DNA from: Sphingobium fuliginis
GTDB lineage: Bacteria; Pseudomonadota; Alphaproteobacteria; Sphingomonadales; Sphingomonadaceae
NCBI RefSeq assembly: GCF_004152845.1
Contig: NZ_SEON01000005.1
Coordinates: 1 to 64,000 of the forward strand
DNA length: 64,000 bases
Reading direction: 5' to 3'
A model generated the notes under the pieces. The model did no database searches, had not been told where the DNA came from, and saw only the letters and a program-made list of their open reading frames with translations. This document shows, piece after piece, positions 9,097-18,805 of the stretch (position 1 is its first letter; each line of letters starts with the position of its first letter). The position numbers and the translations under genes were made by a program.

Positions 9097-10770
9097 ATGA
9101 TGCTGACCGATCCCTCGCTGAAATACCGCCCCTTCCCTCAGGTCGACCTGCCGAACCGCCAGTGGCCGTCGAACGTCATCACCGCCCCGCCGCGCTGGCT
9201 GTCGACCGACATGCGCGACGGCAACCAGTCGCTGATCGACCCGATGAATGCGGAAAAGAAGCGCCGCTTCTTCGACCTGCTGGTGAAGGTCGGCGTCAAG
9301 GAGATCGAGGTCGGGTTCCCAAGTGCTGGCGCGACCGAGTTCGACTTCATCTCCGGCCTGGTGCGCGACGGCGCGATCCCCGACGATGTGTTCCCTCAGG
9401 TGCTCACGCAAGCGCGCGAAGACCTGATCGCCACCACCTTCGAATCCCTGCGCGGCGCGAAGAAGGCCATCGTCCACGTCTATAACGCCGTATCCCCCGC
9501 CTGGCGCAACATCGTGTTCCAGATGGACCAGCCGCAGATCAGGGACATCGCGATCACCGCCGCGAGGCTGCTGCGCGACAATGCGGCGAAGCAGCCCGAC
9601 ACCGACTGGCATTTCGAATATTCGCCGGAAACCTTTTCCACTGCCGAGCTGGATTTCAGCCTGGAATGCTGCGAAGCGGTGATGGAAATCCTCCAGCCCA
9701 CGCCGGAGCGTCCGCTGATCCTGAACCTGCCCGCCACGGTAGAGGCGGCGACGCCCAATATCTATGCCGACCAGATCGAATGGATCTGCCGCAACATCAG
9801 CAAGCGCGACAGCGTCGTCATCTCGCTGCACACCCATAATGATCGCGGCACCGGCGTGGCGGCGGCGGAACTGGGCCTGATGGCGGGCGCGGATCGCGTC
9901 GAAGGCTGCCTGTTCGGCAATGGCGAGCGCACCGGCAATTGCGATCTGGTGACCGTGGCGCTCAACATGTACACGCAGGGCATCAACCCCGGCCTGGATT
10001 TCAGCGACATCGATGAAGTCATCCAGACCGTCGAATATTGCAACCAGTTGCCCGTCCACCCGCGCCATCCCTATGCCGGCGAACTGGTGTTCACCGCCTT
10101 TTCCGGCAGCCATCAGGACGCCATCAAGAAGGGCTTCGCCGCGCAGGAAGCGCGCAACGACCAGATCTGGGACGTGCCCTATCTGCCGATCGACCCCAAG
10201 GATCTGGGCCGCGATTACGAAGCGGTGATCCGGGTGAACAGCCAGTCCGGCAAGGGCGGCGTCGCCTGGGTGCTGCAACAGGACAAGGGGCTGAAGCTGC
10301 CCAAGCGCATGCAGGCCGATTTTTCGAAGGTCGTGCAGGCGCTGGCCGACGAAAGCAGCCGCGAACTGAACGCCGCCGACATCTGGACCGCCTTCGAAAC
10401 CCATTATCGCCTGACGGGCGAACAGCCCTACAGCCTGATCGACTATCATGAGAGCGGCGCGGCGGGCGACCGCATCTTCACCGGCAAGATCACGCACAAG
10501 GGTGGCGAACGGAGCATTTCCGGACGCGGCAACGGCCTGATCTCCTCGGTTCTCGCGGCGCTGCGCGATGAACTGGGGGTCGATCTGGAGGTCGCCGACT
10601 ATAGCGAGCATGCGATCGGCGCGGGTACGGATGTCGCGGCGGCCGCCTATGTCGAATGCCGCACACCCGATGGCCGGACCATCTTCGGGATCGGCACGGA
10701 TACGGATGTCGCCACGGCCTCGGTTCAGGCGGTGCTGTCTGCGGCCAACAGCGTCGCCACGCAGCGCTGA
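9097..10770 (+). CDS. leuA: 2-isopropylmalate synthase (long form)
   Basis: LeuA condenses 2-oxoisovalerate with acetyl-CoA, the first step of the leucine branch. The 557-residue protein matches the long LeuA class. Seen: N-terminal HMGL-type TIM barrel with [14 protein letters not shown] near residue 45, the metal-binding [14 protein letters not shown] near residue 245, and [14 protein letters not shown]-terminal regulatory domain follows (about residue 430 to the end), the leucine-feedback site. ATG 9097 is directly followed by another ATG. Upstream sequence indicates control by a leucine-rich leader. Confidence 0.95.
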   Translation: MMLTDPSLKYRPFPQVDLPNRQWPSNVITAPPRWLSTDMRDGNQSLIDPMNAEKKRRFFDLLVKVGVKEIEVGFPSAGATEFDFISGLVRDGAIPDDVFPQVLTQAREDLIATTFESLRGAKKAIVHVYNAVSPAWRNIVFQMDQPQIRDIAITAARLLRDNAAKQPDTDWHFEYSPETFSTAELDFSLECCEAVMEILQPTPERPLILNLPATVEAATPNIYADQIEWICRNISKRDSVVISLHTHNDRGTGVAAAELGLMAGADRVEGCLFGNGERTGNCDLVTVALNMYTQGINPGLDFSDIDEVIQTVEYCNQLPVHPRHPYAGELVFTAFSGSHQDAIKKGFAAQEARNDQIWDVPYLPIDPKDLGRDYEAVIRVNSQSGKGGVAWVLQQDKGLKLPKRMQADFSKVVQALADESSRELNAADIWTAFETHYRLTGEQPYSLIDYHESGAAGDRIFTGKITHKGGERSISGRGNGLISSVLAALRDELGVDLEVADYSEHAIGAGTDVAAAAYVECRTPDGRTIFGIGTDTDVATASVQAVLSAANSVATQR

Positions 10771-10785
10771 AACGACCGACCTGCA

Positions 10786-10813
10786 ATGGGCTCCTGCAAA
10801 GGCGGGAGCCCAT
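10786..10813. repeat. Inverted repeat between convergent leuA and peptidase genes
   Basis: ATGGGCTCC and GGAGCCCAT flank a short loop (TGCAAAGGCG). It lies in the 55-bp gap between two convergent genes, where it could act as a terminator in both directions, although T-tracts are lacking. It resembles the nested repeat at 2113-2150. Confidence 0.45.
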
Positions 10814-10825
10814 GGGGAAGGCGAT

Positions 10826-12202
10826 CTACCCCGCCAGGGCCTTCACCATCCGCTCCCACTGGTCGAGCGCTTGCGGTATCCCCGCCACCGGCACGCGTTC
10901 GTTCAGCCCATGGGCAAAGCCGTCCTCGCCGCGCTGGAACAGGCTGGAAACGCCATAGCTCGGTACCCCCAGCGCCCGGAAATAGAGGCTGTCCGTCGCC
11001 CCCGCCGACATGGAAGGTATGACGGGAATATCCGGATAGCGAGCCGAAACCGCTGCCTTGACCGCTTTCACCACATCCTCGCGGAGCGGTGACGCATCGC
11101 TCGCCTGCGGGTCGTCCAGCGTGGTGATCCTGGCGTCCGGATCGTCAATGGCCTGCGCCAGTTCCGCCTTCACGGCATCCACCGCAATGCCGGGAAAGAT
11201 GCGGCAGTTGACGTCGACCTTCGCGCTTTGCGGCAGCGCGTTGAGCGCGTGGCCCGCCTGCGCCATGGTGGCGACGCAGGTCGTCCGCACCTGCCCCACA
11301 AATTCGGGATAGTCCGACAGCAGGTCAGCCGCCTTCCGGTCCCCCGTCTCGGCATAGCGCCGCATCGCCTCACCCACGGCCCCGCCGATCCGCTCCGCCG
11401 AAAGGGCCAGCGATGCCCTGGTCAGTTCATTGCGCATCGGCGCGAAGCGATAGGCCGCGATGCGGTCGATCGCCCGCGCCAGCCGATAGATCGGGTTGCC
11501 AGGCGTCGGCGCGCTGCTGTGGCCGCCCGCATCGGTGAAGGCGATCTCGAAATCCGCATAGCTTTTCTCGCCAGCCTGCAATTGATAGAGCACCGCCCGT
11601 CCGCCCTCGTCCAGCAGCCCGCCGCCGCCATCTCCGTTCAGCAGCAGTTCGGCGTCCTTATATTTCTCCGCCAGCGCCCTGCTCGTCCGCATATGGGTTT
11701 CCTCGTCGCCCGACAGCAGCAGGGTGACGGTCCGCCGCGGTCGCCAGCCTTCCTTCTTCAGGCCCATCAACGTCGCCACCATCATGGCGACATCATATTT
11801 ATTGTCCTCCGCGCCCCGCCCGAAAATATAGCCATCCTCCTCGACCGGCAGGAATGGATCGCGCGCCCAGTCCGCCGGATTGGCGGCCACCACATCCATA
11901 TGGCCGATCAGGAGCAGCGGCCTGAGCTGCGGATCGCTGCCGCGAATGGTCGCGGCCAGGCTCGCCGTCTCACCCATCGGCGTGATCTCCACATCCCCCG
12001 CCGCAAATCCCGCCTGCTGCAGCAGCGAGGCATAATAGGCGGCGAGGCGGGGCACCTGCCCCTCTCCCTCCACCGTGCGGAACGCAATGGATCTGACGAG
12101 AATGTCCTTGGCCAATGCCGGGTCGCCGGCGGCCTGCGCGGGGTGCGGCAGGAACAGCACCGGAGCGGTCAGGACCGCAAGAACCGCCCGCCATTTCCTC
12201 AA
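10826..12202 (-). CDS. Exported M20-family metallopeptidase
   Basis: This is a zinc-dependent exopeptidase-type hydrolase. The 458-residue form carries a signal peptide (AVLAVLTAPVLFLPHPAQA). Metal and catalytic motifs are GHMDVVAA, GRGAEDNKYDVAMM and LLLSGDEETHM, and the dimerisation-domain His is in DAGGHSSAPTPGNP. I chose TTG 12202 because AGGAG precedes it by seven bases and the signal peptide then begins properly; in-frame ATG codons further upstream (12241 and beyond) would put over a dozen extra residues before it. The substrate is unknown. It is divergent from the symporter gene, suggesting peptide or amino-acid salvage, an inference from neighbourhood. Confidence 0.85.
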   Translation of the reverse strand: MRKWRAVLAVLTAPVLFLPHPAQAAGDPALAKDILVRSIAFRTVEGEGQVPRLAAYYASLLQQAGFAAGDVEITPMGETASLAATIRGSDPQLRPLLLIGHMDVVAANPADWARDPFLPVEEDGYIFGRGAEDNKYDVAMMVATLMGLKKEGWRPRRTVTLLLSGDEETHMRTSRALAEKYKDAELLLNGDGGGGLLDEGGRAVLYQLQAGEKSYADFEIAFTDAGGHSSAPTPGNPIYRLARAIDRIAAYRFAPMRNELTRASLALSAERIGGAVGEAMRRYAETGDRKAADLLSDYPEFVGQVRTTCVATMAQAGHALNALPQSAKVDVNCRIFPGIAVDAVKAELAQAIDDPDARITTLDDPQASDASPLREDVVKAVKAAVSARYPDIPVIPSMSAGATDSLYFRALGVPSYGVSSLFQRGEDGFAHGLNERVPVAGIPQALDQWERMVKALAG

Positions 12203-12388
12203 ATCGCATCTCCTGCTGGACCAAGGACCATTCTGTGGCATAGTGGATTGCGACAGCCAATCCGTTTGCTGTCCCAGTCGCGGAAAGAGGGCGTCCTTAT
12301 CCGCGTTCACCCCCATAAAGAATTGCTTGCGCGCATTTGACGGCATCGCTCACCATATCGCGCGCCGGTCGCCCGAAGGAATGCACCC

Positions 12389-13708
12389 ATGGCCATCAAC
12401 TATCGCAGTTTCGGATTTCAGGTTCTGGTCGGCATGGCGGTCGGCCTGTTGCTCGGTCTGGCGGCGCGAGCCATGGGGACCGCGCCGGGCGGCGACCTCA
12501 ACTGGCTGGCGACCGCGCTCAAGACGACGGGGTCGATCTTCGTTTCCCTGCTGAAGGCCGTGGTGCCGCCGCTGGTGTTCGCGGCCATCGTCGCCTCCAT
12601 CGCCAATCTGCGCGCGCTCGACAATGCGGCGCGACTGGCGGGGCAGACCCTGCTCTGGTTCGCGATCACGGCGCTGATCGCGGTCGTCATCGGCCTTGCC
12701 ATCGGCCTGGTCGTCCAGCCGGGCTCTGGCCTGCACGGGCAGGCGCTGGCGATCGGCAAGACGGACTCCGTCGGTGGCTGGCTCGATTTCCTGAAGGGGC
12801 TGGTTCCCGGCAACAGCTTCGCCCTGTCCGCCAGCACCAAGCTGAACGATGGCGGCGCGACCACCACGCTTTCCTTCAACATCCTGCAATTGCTGGTGAT
12901 CTCCATCGCCGTCGGCCTCGCCACCTTGAAGGTCGGAGAGAAGGCAGAGCCTTTCCTGGCCTTCGTCCGCTCCCTACTGGCGGTGGTCCGCGCCATCCTG
13001 GGCTGGATCATCCGGCTGACGCCCATCGGTTCCGCCGCCCTGATCGGCAGCGCCATCGCCACCTATGGCTGGAGCGCGCTCGCCCAGCTCGGCGGGTTTG
13101 CCGGAGCCGTCTATCTGGGCCTCGCGCTGGTGCTGCTGGTCGTCTATCCGCTGCTGCTGGCGGCAAACGGGCTCAGGCCGCTGCCCTTCTTCGCCAAGGC
13201 GTGGCCGGCGATCCAGCTCGGTTTCGTTTCGCGATCCTCGGTCGGCACGCTGCCCGTCACCGAAGCCGTGACGGAGCGCATGGGCGTGGAAAGGGGCTAT
13301 GCCGCCTTCGCCATTCCGCTGGCGTCGACCACCAAGATGGACGGCTGCGCCTCCATCTATCCGGCGCTGGCGGCGATCTTCGTCGCCGGCTTCTACGGCA
13401 TTCCCCTTCATGCGGCGGATTATGCGCTGATCGTCTTCGTTTCCGTCGTCGGATCGGCGGCGACGGCGGGCCTGACCGGCGCGATCGTGATGCTGACGCT
13501 GACGCTTTCCACGCTCGGACTGCCGCTGGAGGGCGCCGGGCTGCTGCTCGCCATCGATCCGATCCTCGACATGGGCCGCACCGCCGTCAATGTCGCGGGG
13601 CAGGTGCTGGTCGCCACCATCGTCGCCAAGCGGGAGGGGATTTTGGACGAGAGCGCCTATTATGGCGCGTCCCCGTCCACCGAAGCGCTCGGCTCCTCCA
13701 TCGCATAG
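12389..13708 (+). CDS. Dicarboxylate/amino acid:cation symporter (DAACS/SDF family)
   Basis: The 439-residue integral membrane protein takes up dicarboxylates or acidic amino acids with Na+ or H+. Family motifs include SLLKAVVPPLVFAAIV near the start, the re-entrant loop serine-rich SRSSVGTLPVT near residue 290, and STTKMDGCASIYP, with the substrate-binding helix near ILDMGRTAVNVAGQ. Eight or so hydrophobic segments are visible. The start ATG has GAAGGA before it. Its 3' end overlaps the convergent VOC gene by about 49 bases. The exact substrate cannot be read from the sequence. Confidence 0.92.
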   Translation: MAINYRSFGFQVLVGMAVGLLLGLAARAMGTAPGGDLNWLATALKTTGSIFVSLLKAVVPPLVFAAIVASIANLRALDNAARLAGQTLLWFAITALIAVVIGLAIGLVVQPGSGLHGQALAIGKTDSVGGWLDFLKGLVPGNSFALSASTKLNDGGATTTLSFNILQLLVISIAVGLATLKVGEKAEPFLAFVRSLLAVVRAILGWIIRLTPIGSAALIGSAIATYGWSALAQLGGFAGAVYLGLALVLLVVYPLLLAANGLRPLPFFAKAWPAIQLGFVSRSSVGTLPVTEAVTERMGVERGYAAFAIPLASTTKMDGCASIYPALAAIFVAGFYGIPLHAADYALIVFVSVVGSAATAGLTGAIVMLTLTLSTLGLPLEGAGLLLAIDPILDMGRTAVNVAGQVLVATIVAKREGILDESAYYGASPSTEALGSSIA

Positions 13709-14082
13709 CATACCGCCTCCACATTGATGCCGTCGGGGTCGAGGATGAAGGCGGCGTAATAGCTCGCGCCATAGCGGGGCCGCAGGCCGGGCGCGCCATT
13801 ATCCTTGCCCCCGGCGCGCAGCCCCGCCGCGTGAAAGGCGTGGACCATCGCCCGGTTCTCGACCCGGAAGGCGACATGCGTCCCCTCACCCACCGCTTCA
13901 TTGTCACCGAACCAGAAGAAGGCGTCCTCATCCCGGCCATAGCCATGGGCATCCCCGCCGCTGCCATTTTCCGCCGCAGCGACCGTCCGCAACCGCCTGA
14001 GGCCGATCGCGCCCAGCAGTTCATCGTAGAAATCGCGCGATCGTCCGGCGTCACTGACCGCAAAGCCGATATGGTCGATCAT
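13660..14082 (-). CDS. VOC family (glyoxalase/bleomycin-resistance fold) protein
   Basis: The 140-residue protein has a single vicinal-oxygen-chelate domain: MIDHIGFAVSDAGRSRDFYD at the N-terminus, HVAFRVENRAMVHAFHAAGL in the middle, and YYAAFILDPDGINVEAVCY near the end. Potential metal ligands are the first His, a middle His and the late Glu. ATG 14082 has AAGGAGAGCG before it. The gene ends inside the convergent symporter gene. The reaction is unknown; members range from glyoxalases to drug-binding proteins. Confidence 0.85.
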   Translation of the reverse strand: MIDHIGFAVSDAGRSRDFYDELLGAIGLRRLRTVAAAENGSGGDAHGYGRDEDAFFWFGDNEAVGEGTHVAFRVENRAMVHAFHAAGLRAGGKDNGAPGLRPRYGASYYAAFILDPDGINVEAVCYAMEEPSASVDGDAP

Positions 14083-14144
14083 TTTGCGCTCTCCTTTTTC
14101 TCGCTTTTGACCTAAACGCCCCACCACAACGCATGAATTGAAGA

Positions 14145-15497
14145 ATGGGCAAAGTGGCGAAGCATCAGGTTCACATCATCGGCGGCGGTATGGCAGGCAC
14201 GGAAGCGGCATGGCAATTGGCGCAGGCCGGCGTGAAGGTCCGCCTGTCGGAAATGCGCGGGAGCGGCGACATGACGCCCGCGCATCAGACCGATGGCCTT
14301 GCCGAACTGGTCTGCTCCAACAGCTTCCGCTCCGACGATGCGGACAAGAATGCCGTGGGGCTGCTGCATCAGGAGATGCGGCGGCTGGGCTCCCTCATCA
14401 TGGCGCAGGCGGAACCGGCCAAGGTTCCCGCCGGGTCAGCGCTCGCGGTCGACCGCCACATCTTTTCCGAAGGCGTCACCCGGGCACTGGCCGGGCATCC
14501 CAATGTGGAGATCGTGCGCGAACGCATCGACGCCCTGCCGACAGAGGGCATGACCATCGTCGCCACCGGCCCGCTGACCGCCCCCGCTCTGGCCGCCAGC
14601 ATCGGGCAAGCGGCGGGCATCGACCATCTCGCCTTTTTCGACGCCATCGCGCCGGTCGTGCATTTCGACAGCATCGACATGGACAAATGCTGGATGGCCA
14701 ATCGCTGGGACAAGATCGGCCCCGGCGGCGGCGAGGGGAAGGACTATATCAACTGCCCCATGAACAGGGAGCAGTATCAGGCCTTCGTCCAGGGCCTGCT
14801 TGACGGCGAGAAGAGCGACTTCAAGGAATGGGAAAAGGACACCCCCTATTTCGAGGGCTGCATGCCCATCGAAGTCATGGCGTCGCGTGGCCCGGAAACA
14901 TTGCGCCACGGACCGATGAAGCCGATGGGACTGGACGATCCGCGCACCGGCCGCTGGCCCTATGCGGTGGTGCAACTGCGGCAGGACAATGCGTCGGGCA
15001 CGCTGTGGAACATGGTCGGCTTCCAGACCAAGCTGAAGCATGGCGCGCAGGTCGAACTGTTCCGCACCATCCCCGGTCTGGAAAAGGCGGAATTCGCCCG
15101 GCTGGGCGGGCTTCACCGCAACACCTTCATCCAGAGCCCCAAGCTGCTGGACGGCACCTTGCGCCTGAAAAGCGCCCCGCATATCCGCTTTGCCGGACAG
15201 GTCACGGGCTGCGAGGGCTATGTCGAGAGCGCGGCCATAGGCCTGCTCGCCGGGCGCTTTGCCGCAGCGGAGATATTGGGCCGGCCGCTCGCGCCGCTGC
15301 CGCCGGAAACCGCGCTCGGCGCGCTGCTGGGCCATGTGACCGGCAATGTCGAGACGGCGGATTACCAGCCGATGAACGTCAATTTCGGCCTCTTCCCCCC
15401 GCTCGACGACGTGAAGAAGAAGCAGCGCAAGGAAGCCATGACATCCCGCGCCCGCGCCGCGCTGGGCGCCTGGCTGGGCGAACTTCAGCCAGCCTGA
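14145..15497 (+). CDS. trmFO: Methylenetetrahydrofolate-tRNA-(uracil-5-)-methyltransferase TrmFO
   Basis: TrmFO is an FAD and folate-dependent enzyme that makes m5U54 in the T-loop of tRNA. The 450-residue protein has the N-terminal FAD-binding motif [18 protein letters not shown], the conserved [20 protein letters not shown], and a Cys-bearing stretch [20 protein letters not shown]. It ends with AADYQPMN-type C-terminal sequence (here [17 protein letters not shown]). The length is normal for the family. It appears to be monocistronic. Confidence 0.95.
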   Translation: MGKVAKHQVHIIGGGMAGTEAAWQLAQAGVKVRLSEMRGSGDMTPAHQTDGLAELVCSNSFRSDDADKNAVGLLHQEMRRLGSLIMAQAEPAKVPAGSALAVDRHIFSEGVTRALAGHPNVEIVRERIDALPTEGMTIVATGPLTAPALAASIGQAAGIDHLAFFDAIAPVVHFDSIDMDKCWMANRWDKIGPGGGEGKDYINCPMNREQYQAFVQGLLDGEKSDFKEWEKDTPYFEGCMPIEVMASRGPETLRHGPMKPMGLDDPRTGRWPYAVVQLRQDNASGTLWNMVGFQTKLKHGAQVELFRTIPGLEKAEFARLGGLHRNTFIQSPKLLDGTLRLKSAPHIRFAGQVTGCEGYVESAAIGLLAGRFAAAEILGRPLAPLPPETALGALLGHVTGNVETADYQPMNVNFGLFPPLDDVKKKQRKEAMTSRARAALGAWLGELQPA

Positions 15498-15501
15498 CGT
15501 T

Positions 15502-15966
15502 TCAGCATCTGCATTTGGCGGCGGCCGCGCGTTTCGGCGCGGTCGTCGCGAATTCCGCTGGGGTCAGCCTGCCGTCGCCATTGCCGTCCGCCTTGGCAAA
15601 GCGATCCGACGTCGTCACCGCCCACTCCTCGAAGGAGAGGAGATTGTCATTGTCGCGGTCGAGCGCCTTGAACGCCTTGACGCGGCTGCCCATCATCTCG
15701 ACCCGCGTGATGAAGCCGTCGCGATTGCGGTCGTAGCGGCCAAAGCGCTTCTGCTCGCGGCTTTGCGGCGACGCTTCGCCAGGCATGGGCGGCGCATCGC
15801 CCGAAGCGTCCGGATCGCCTTCCGGCAAGGCGTCGACGGCAGGCGGCGGGGGCGATCCGATCAGGGGCTGGGGCACGGGTTCATTGTTCGCCCGCCCCTG
15901 CCACCAGAACAGCCCGCCCGCCGCCAGCAGCAATGCGGCCATCGCGCCCCCCAGAACTCGTTCCAC
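15502..15966 (-). CDS. Membrane-anchored or exported EF-hand protein
   Basis: The 154-residue protein has an N-terminal hydrophobic segment (VLGGAMAALLLAAGGLFWW) that serves as a signal anchor, then a Pro-rich linker. Three EF-hand-like calcium loops follow: DRNRDGFITRVEM, DRDNDNLLSFEEW and DGNGDGRLTPAEF. The C-terminus is Lys/Cys-rich. Calcium binding is inferred from the acidic D-x-N/D-x-D/N-G pattern. It ends four bases after trmFO on the opposite strand and lies 10 bases downstream of the synthase-like gene, so it may be co-transcribed with that gene. Confidence 0.8.
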   Translation of the reverse strand: MERVLGGAMAALLLAAGGLFWWQGRANNEPVPQPLIGSPPPPAVDALPEGDPDASGDAPPMPGEASPQSREQKRFGRYDRNRDGFITRVEMMGSRVKAFKALDRDNDNLLSFEEWAVTTSDRFAKADGNGDGRLTPAEFATTAPKRAAAAKCRC

Positions 15967-15976
15967 ACTATCCCCC

Positions 15977-16618
15977 TTATCGCCCCAACAATGCGATGCG
16001 CACCAATCGCCAATATAGCGCAGCGGTCAATCCCGCCGGCGCACATCGGCCTTCCTCTATGTCGCGGCGCGCGAGCTGATAGGCGATCCGCAACGGGCGC
16101 CATTGCTTTGGCCAAGCCAGCCTGCCGCCGGTTATATATCCTCGCGCCAGCTCTATTGCCCTGCCCGCGACTTCCCGGTCCGCACCATGTCCGGACAAAT
16201 CCCACAACGCCCAGGCCGCCCCCGCGCGGTCGAGCCAGGATGGAATATCCTCCCGCCCCGCCAGCGCCCGAAACAGGCCACCGCCTCGTCCCTCCGCATA
16301 GCCGGAAAGATCGACCTCCCCGATCAGCGCCTCCCAGCCGTCAAGCCATTGCGACAGGCCGCACGGCGGCAGCGCGTCCAGCTTCCGCATCGCATCGATC
16401 AACGGCTCGCCGCGCCCCTTTACGCCGCTTTCATCGGTCAGGGCGTCGTTCCACCAGGCCATTCGCATCTGCCCGATGATCGGCTCGCTCGTCGTCGCCA
16501 CGAGCCGCGAGAATCGGGCATCGAGCGCCCAGATCAACCGATGACGCGGCGCATCAGGGCCAGCATAGGCGCTGAGCAGCGACGGCAATGGGGCGAGATC
16601 CTCGCTCACAATATCCAT
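15977..16618 (-). CDS. Short squalene/phytoene synthase-like protein
   Basis: The 213-residue protein resembles the N-terminal part of the squalene/phytoene synthase family, including NDUFAF6-like members: the pattern ALDARFSRLVATTSEP followed by GQMRMAWWNDAL matches the conserved QMRL.WWRDAL region. It is shorter than true synthases (about 280-350 residues), and a second aspartate-rich motif is not evident, so catalysis is doubtful. The downstream EF-hand gene is 10 bp away on the same strand. Family assignment is from pattern recognition and moderately sure. Confidence 0.55.
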   Translation of the reverse strand: MDIVSEDLAPLPSLLSAYAGPDAPRHRLIWALDARFSRLVATTSEPIIGQMRMAWWNDALTDESGVKGRGEPLIDAMRKLDALPPCGLSQWLDGWEALIGEVDLSGYAEGRGGGLFRALAGREDIPSWLDRAGAAWALWDLSGHGADREVAGRAIELARGYITGGRLAWPKQWRPLRIAYQLARRDIEEGRCAPAGLTAALYWRLVRIALLGR

Positions 16619-16765
16619 CCGCCTATATCGATGGAAATGGATTTGGCCGAAATTATCAGCTTTTTAACCCCAACCGGCATAGTGATCCTGGCAACTGCCC
16701 CTGGATGGGCATGGGGCTGCCCTGCCTGAATTGGGGGTGCGGGGCAAGTAAAGGCAGAGCGGATT

Positions 16766-18805
16766 ATGAGCGACCGGATCAAGCGCGCGCTGTTCATTCT
16801 GATGCGGCTTTATCACAATCAGGCGGGGAATACCCTGGCCATGGTAGCGGCTGCTGTCCTTCCGCTTATGGGATTGATTGGCGGCGGTGTCGACATGAGC
16901 CGCATCTATCTGACGAAGTCGAGGCTGCAGCAAGCCTGCGACGCCGGCGCACTTGCCGGCCGCAAAACCATGGGCGGCGGAGCATGGGCCGCCAACAATA
17001 ACCAGGCGCTGAATGCCGCAAACGGGATGTTCGACGCCAATTTCCGGCCAGGCTCCTATGGCAGCGGAACGGTGATGCGATCGTTCAGCGAGTCCGCGGG
17101 AAAGGTTACCGGCACGGCGTCTGTGCCGCTGCCGATGGCGATCATGCGGATTTTCGGCATTAATTCCAAAACAATCGAGGTCGCTTGCGACGCTGAAATG
17201 CGCCTGCCGAATACCGATGTGATGTTCGTGTTGGACACCACAGGTTCAATGGGGAGTGCGATTTCTGGAGATACTGAAACGAAGATCGTGGGGCTGCGAC
17301 GTGCTGTCAGATGCTTCTTCGAAATCGTGGCTAGGCTGGATAGCGTCGCAACATGTGATGGCGGCGCTCCCTCTGGCGGCACCAGTTCGGAGACACAGAT
17401 CCGTTTCGGCTTCGTCCCTTATGCGACCAACGTGAATGTCGGCAGGCTACTTCCGTCCGAATGGTTCAGAGATTTTTCGTCTTATCAGTCACGTGAACGG
17501 GTCGTCGTATATGGTCGGCCTGTATCCTACGTCGACAGTAGTAAAACAGACTGGCCGTTGATCGGCTGGACCCAGAAGACCGCGACCACCGCTAGCGATG
17601 CGCTCTGCAAATCAACTTATGTCGATCCAACGGAATCCTCGGGCGCCACCGGCGCGCTCAGCAACGGCATCAACGAGAGTAATGGCGGCGTGCAGGGACA
17701 TGGCAACTGGCAGGCCACGCAGGCGTGGCAGGACACTCAGCGCCAGTTTGTCAGTTGGACGTCCAACAACAAGAGATGTACCTACCAGATAAGATCGCGA
17801 TCCTACACGCGCACCTATACCTATCAGTGGTCCGACACCGCCGCTTCAGACACAGTCGCGTTCAATGCCTGGCATTACGGCTTAGTATCTTTCGATTTGC
17901 GCGGACTGAAAAGTGGTAATGGATGGACCGCCGCCGGAACAGTCACCTTGCCCATCGGCGGCGGGACGACCAATCAAACGAATTCATCCTATTATAACGA
18001 CAGGACAATTACGTGGAACGGTTGCATCGAAGAACGGCAAACGGTGCGCGCGACAAGCTATACTCCCCTTCCCGAGGGCGCATTCGACTTAGACGTGAAT
18101 GCGCCACCCACGACGGCCCCAGAAACGCAATGGGCGCCTGCTCTGGGTCAAACTATATACCGCCGCGGCACGACCTATTCTGACAACACCAGAAGCACCA
18201 ACGACATCACCACATTCAGCGCTTTTTCTCCCAATAACAGCACTGAATGCCCGGTGGCAGCCACGAAACTGCGTCAGTGGGCCTCTGCATCGGATTTCGA
18301 TGCCTATGTCGACACTTTGACGCCGAGCGGCAGCACCTATCACGATATTGGCCTGATCTGGGGCGCGCGCCTAATTTCTCCCACAGGCCTGTTCGCATCG
18401 GAAAATGCAACGACAGCGCGTGGCGGAGAAATTCAACGGCACGTCATTTTCATGACCGATGGTCAAGCCGATACCGATGTAGATAATTATCAGGCCTACG
18501 GCATGGCTTGGTATGATCGCCGTCAGACAGATCCAAATACGGTCCCGACGGATGGCACCTCCACCAGCGCGACATTGACAGAGCAGGTTTACGCCCGGAC
18601 GGCGGCAACATGCGCTGCAATCAAAAACATGCCCAACACAACGCTGTGGGTGGTATGGTTCGGCACGAAGAATACCACCATAGAAAATATATTGACGAAT
18701 TGCGCCAGTAAGGATCGCTTCTTCTCAGCCCAAAGTTCGGCCGCCCTGCAACAGACTTTCCGCAATATCGCCAATCAGATTTCCCAACTCAGGCTGACAA
18801 GCTGA
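16766..18805 (+). CDS. TadG-like pilus-assembly protein with von Willebrand factor A domain
   Basis: The 679-residue protein begins with a Tad-type membrane segment (GNTLAMVAAAVLPLMGLIGG), then the conserved MSRIYLTKSRLQQACDAGALAG. A VWA domain begins near residue 150 with the MIDAS motif DTTGSMGS, and resumes near residue 560 (IFMTDGQADTD). The middle about 300 residues are Ser/Thr-rich, with many aromatic and basic residues, probably surface exposed. It overlaps the next gene (TGATG). Base composition is lower in GC than neighbouring genes. A role in Flp/Tad surface adhesion is from family knowledge; the other tad machinery is not in this window. Confidence 0.85.
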   Translation: MSDRIKRALFILMRLYHNQAGNTLAMVAAAVLPLMGLIGGGVDMSRIYLTKSRLQQACDAGALAGRKTMGGGAWAANNNQALNAANGMFDANFRPGSYGSGTVMRSFSESAGKVTGTASVPLPMAIMRIFGINSKTIEVACDAEMRLPNTDVMFVLDTTGSMGSAISGDTETKIVGLRRAVRCFFEIVARLDSVATCDGGAPSGGTSSETQIRFGFVPYATNVNVGRLLPSEWFRDFSSYQSRERVVVYGRPVSYVDSSKTDWPLIGWTQKTATTASDALCKSTYVDPTESSGATGALSNGINESNGGVQGHGNWQATQAWQDTQRQFVSWTSNNKRCTYQIRSRSYTRTYTYQWSDTAASDTVAFNAWHYGLVSFDLRGLKSGNGWTAAGTVTLPIGGGTTNQTNSSYYNDRTITWNGCIEERQTVRATSYTPLPEGAFDLDVNAPPTTAPETQWAPALGQTIYRRGTTYSDNTRSTNDITTFSAFSPNNSTECPVAATKLRQWASASDFDAYVDTLTPSGSTYHDIGLIWGARLISPTGLFASENATTARGGEIQRHVIFMTDGQADTDVDNYQAYGMAWYDRRQTDPNTVPTDGTSTSATLTEQVYARTAATCAAIKNMPNTTLWVVWFGTKNTTIENILTNCASKDRFFSAQSSAALQQTFRNIANQISQLRLTS

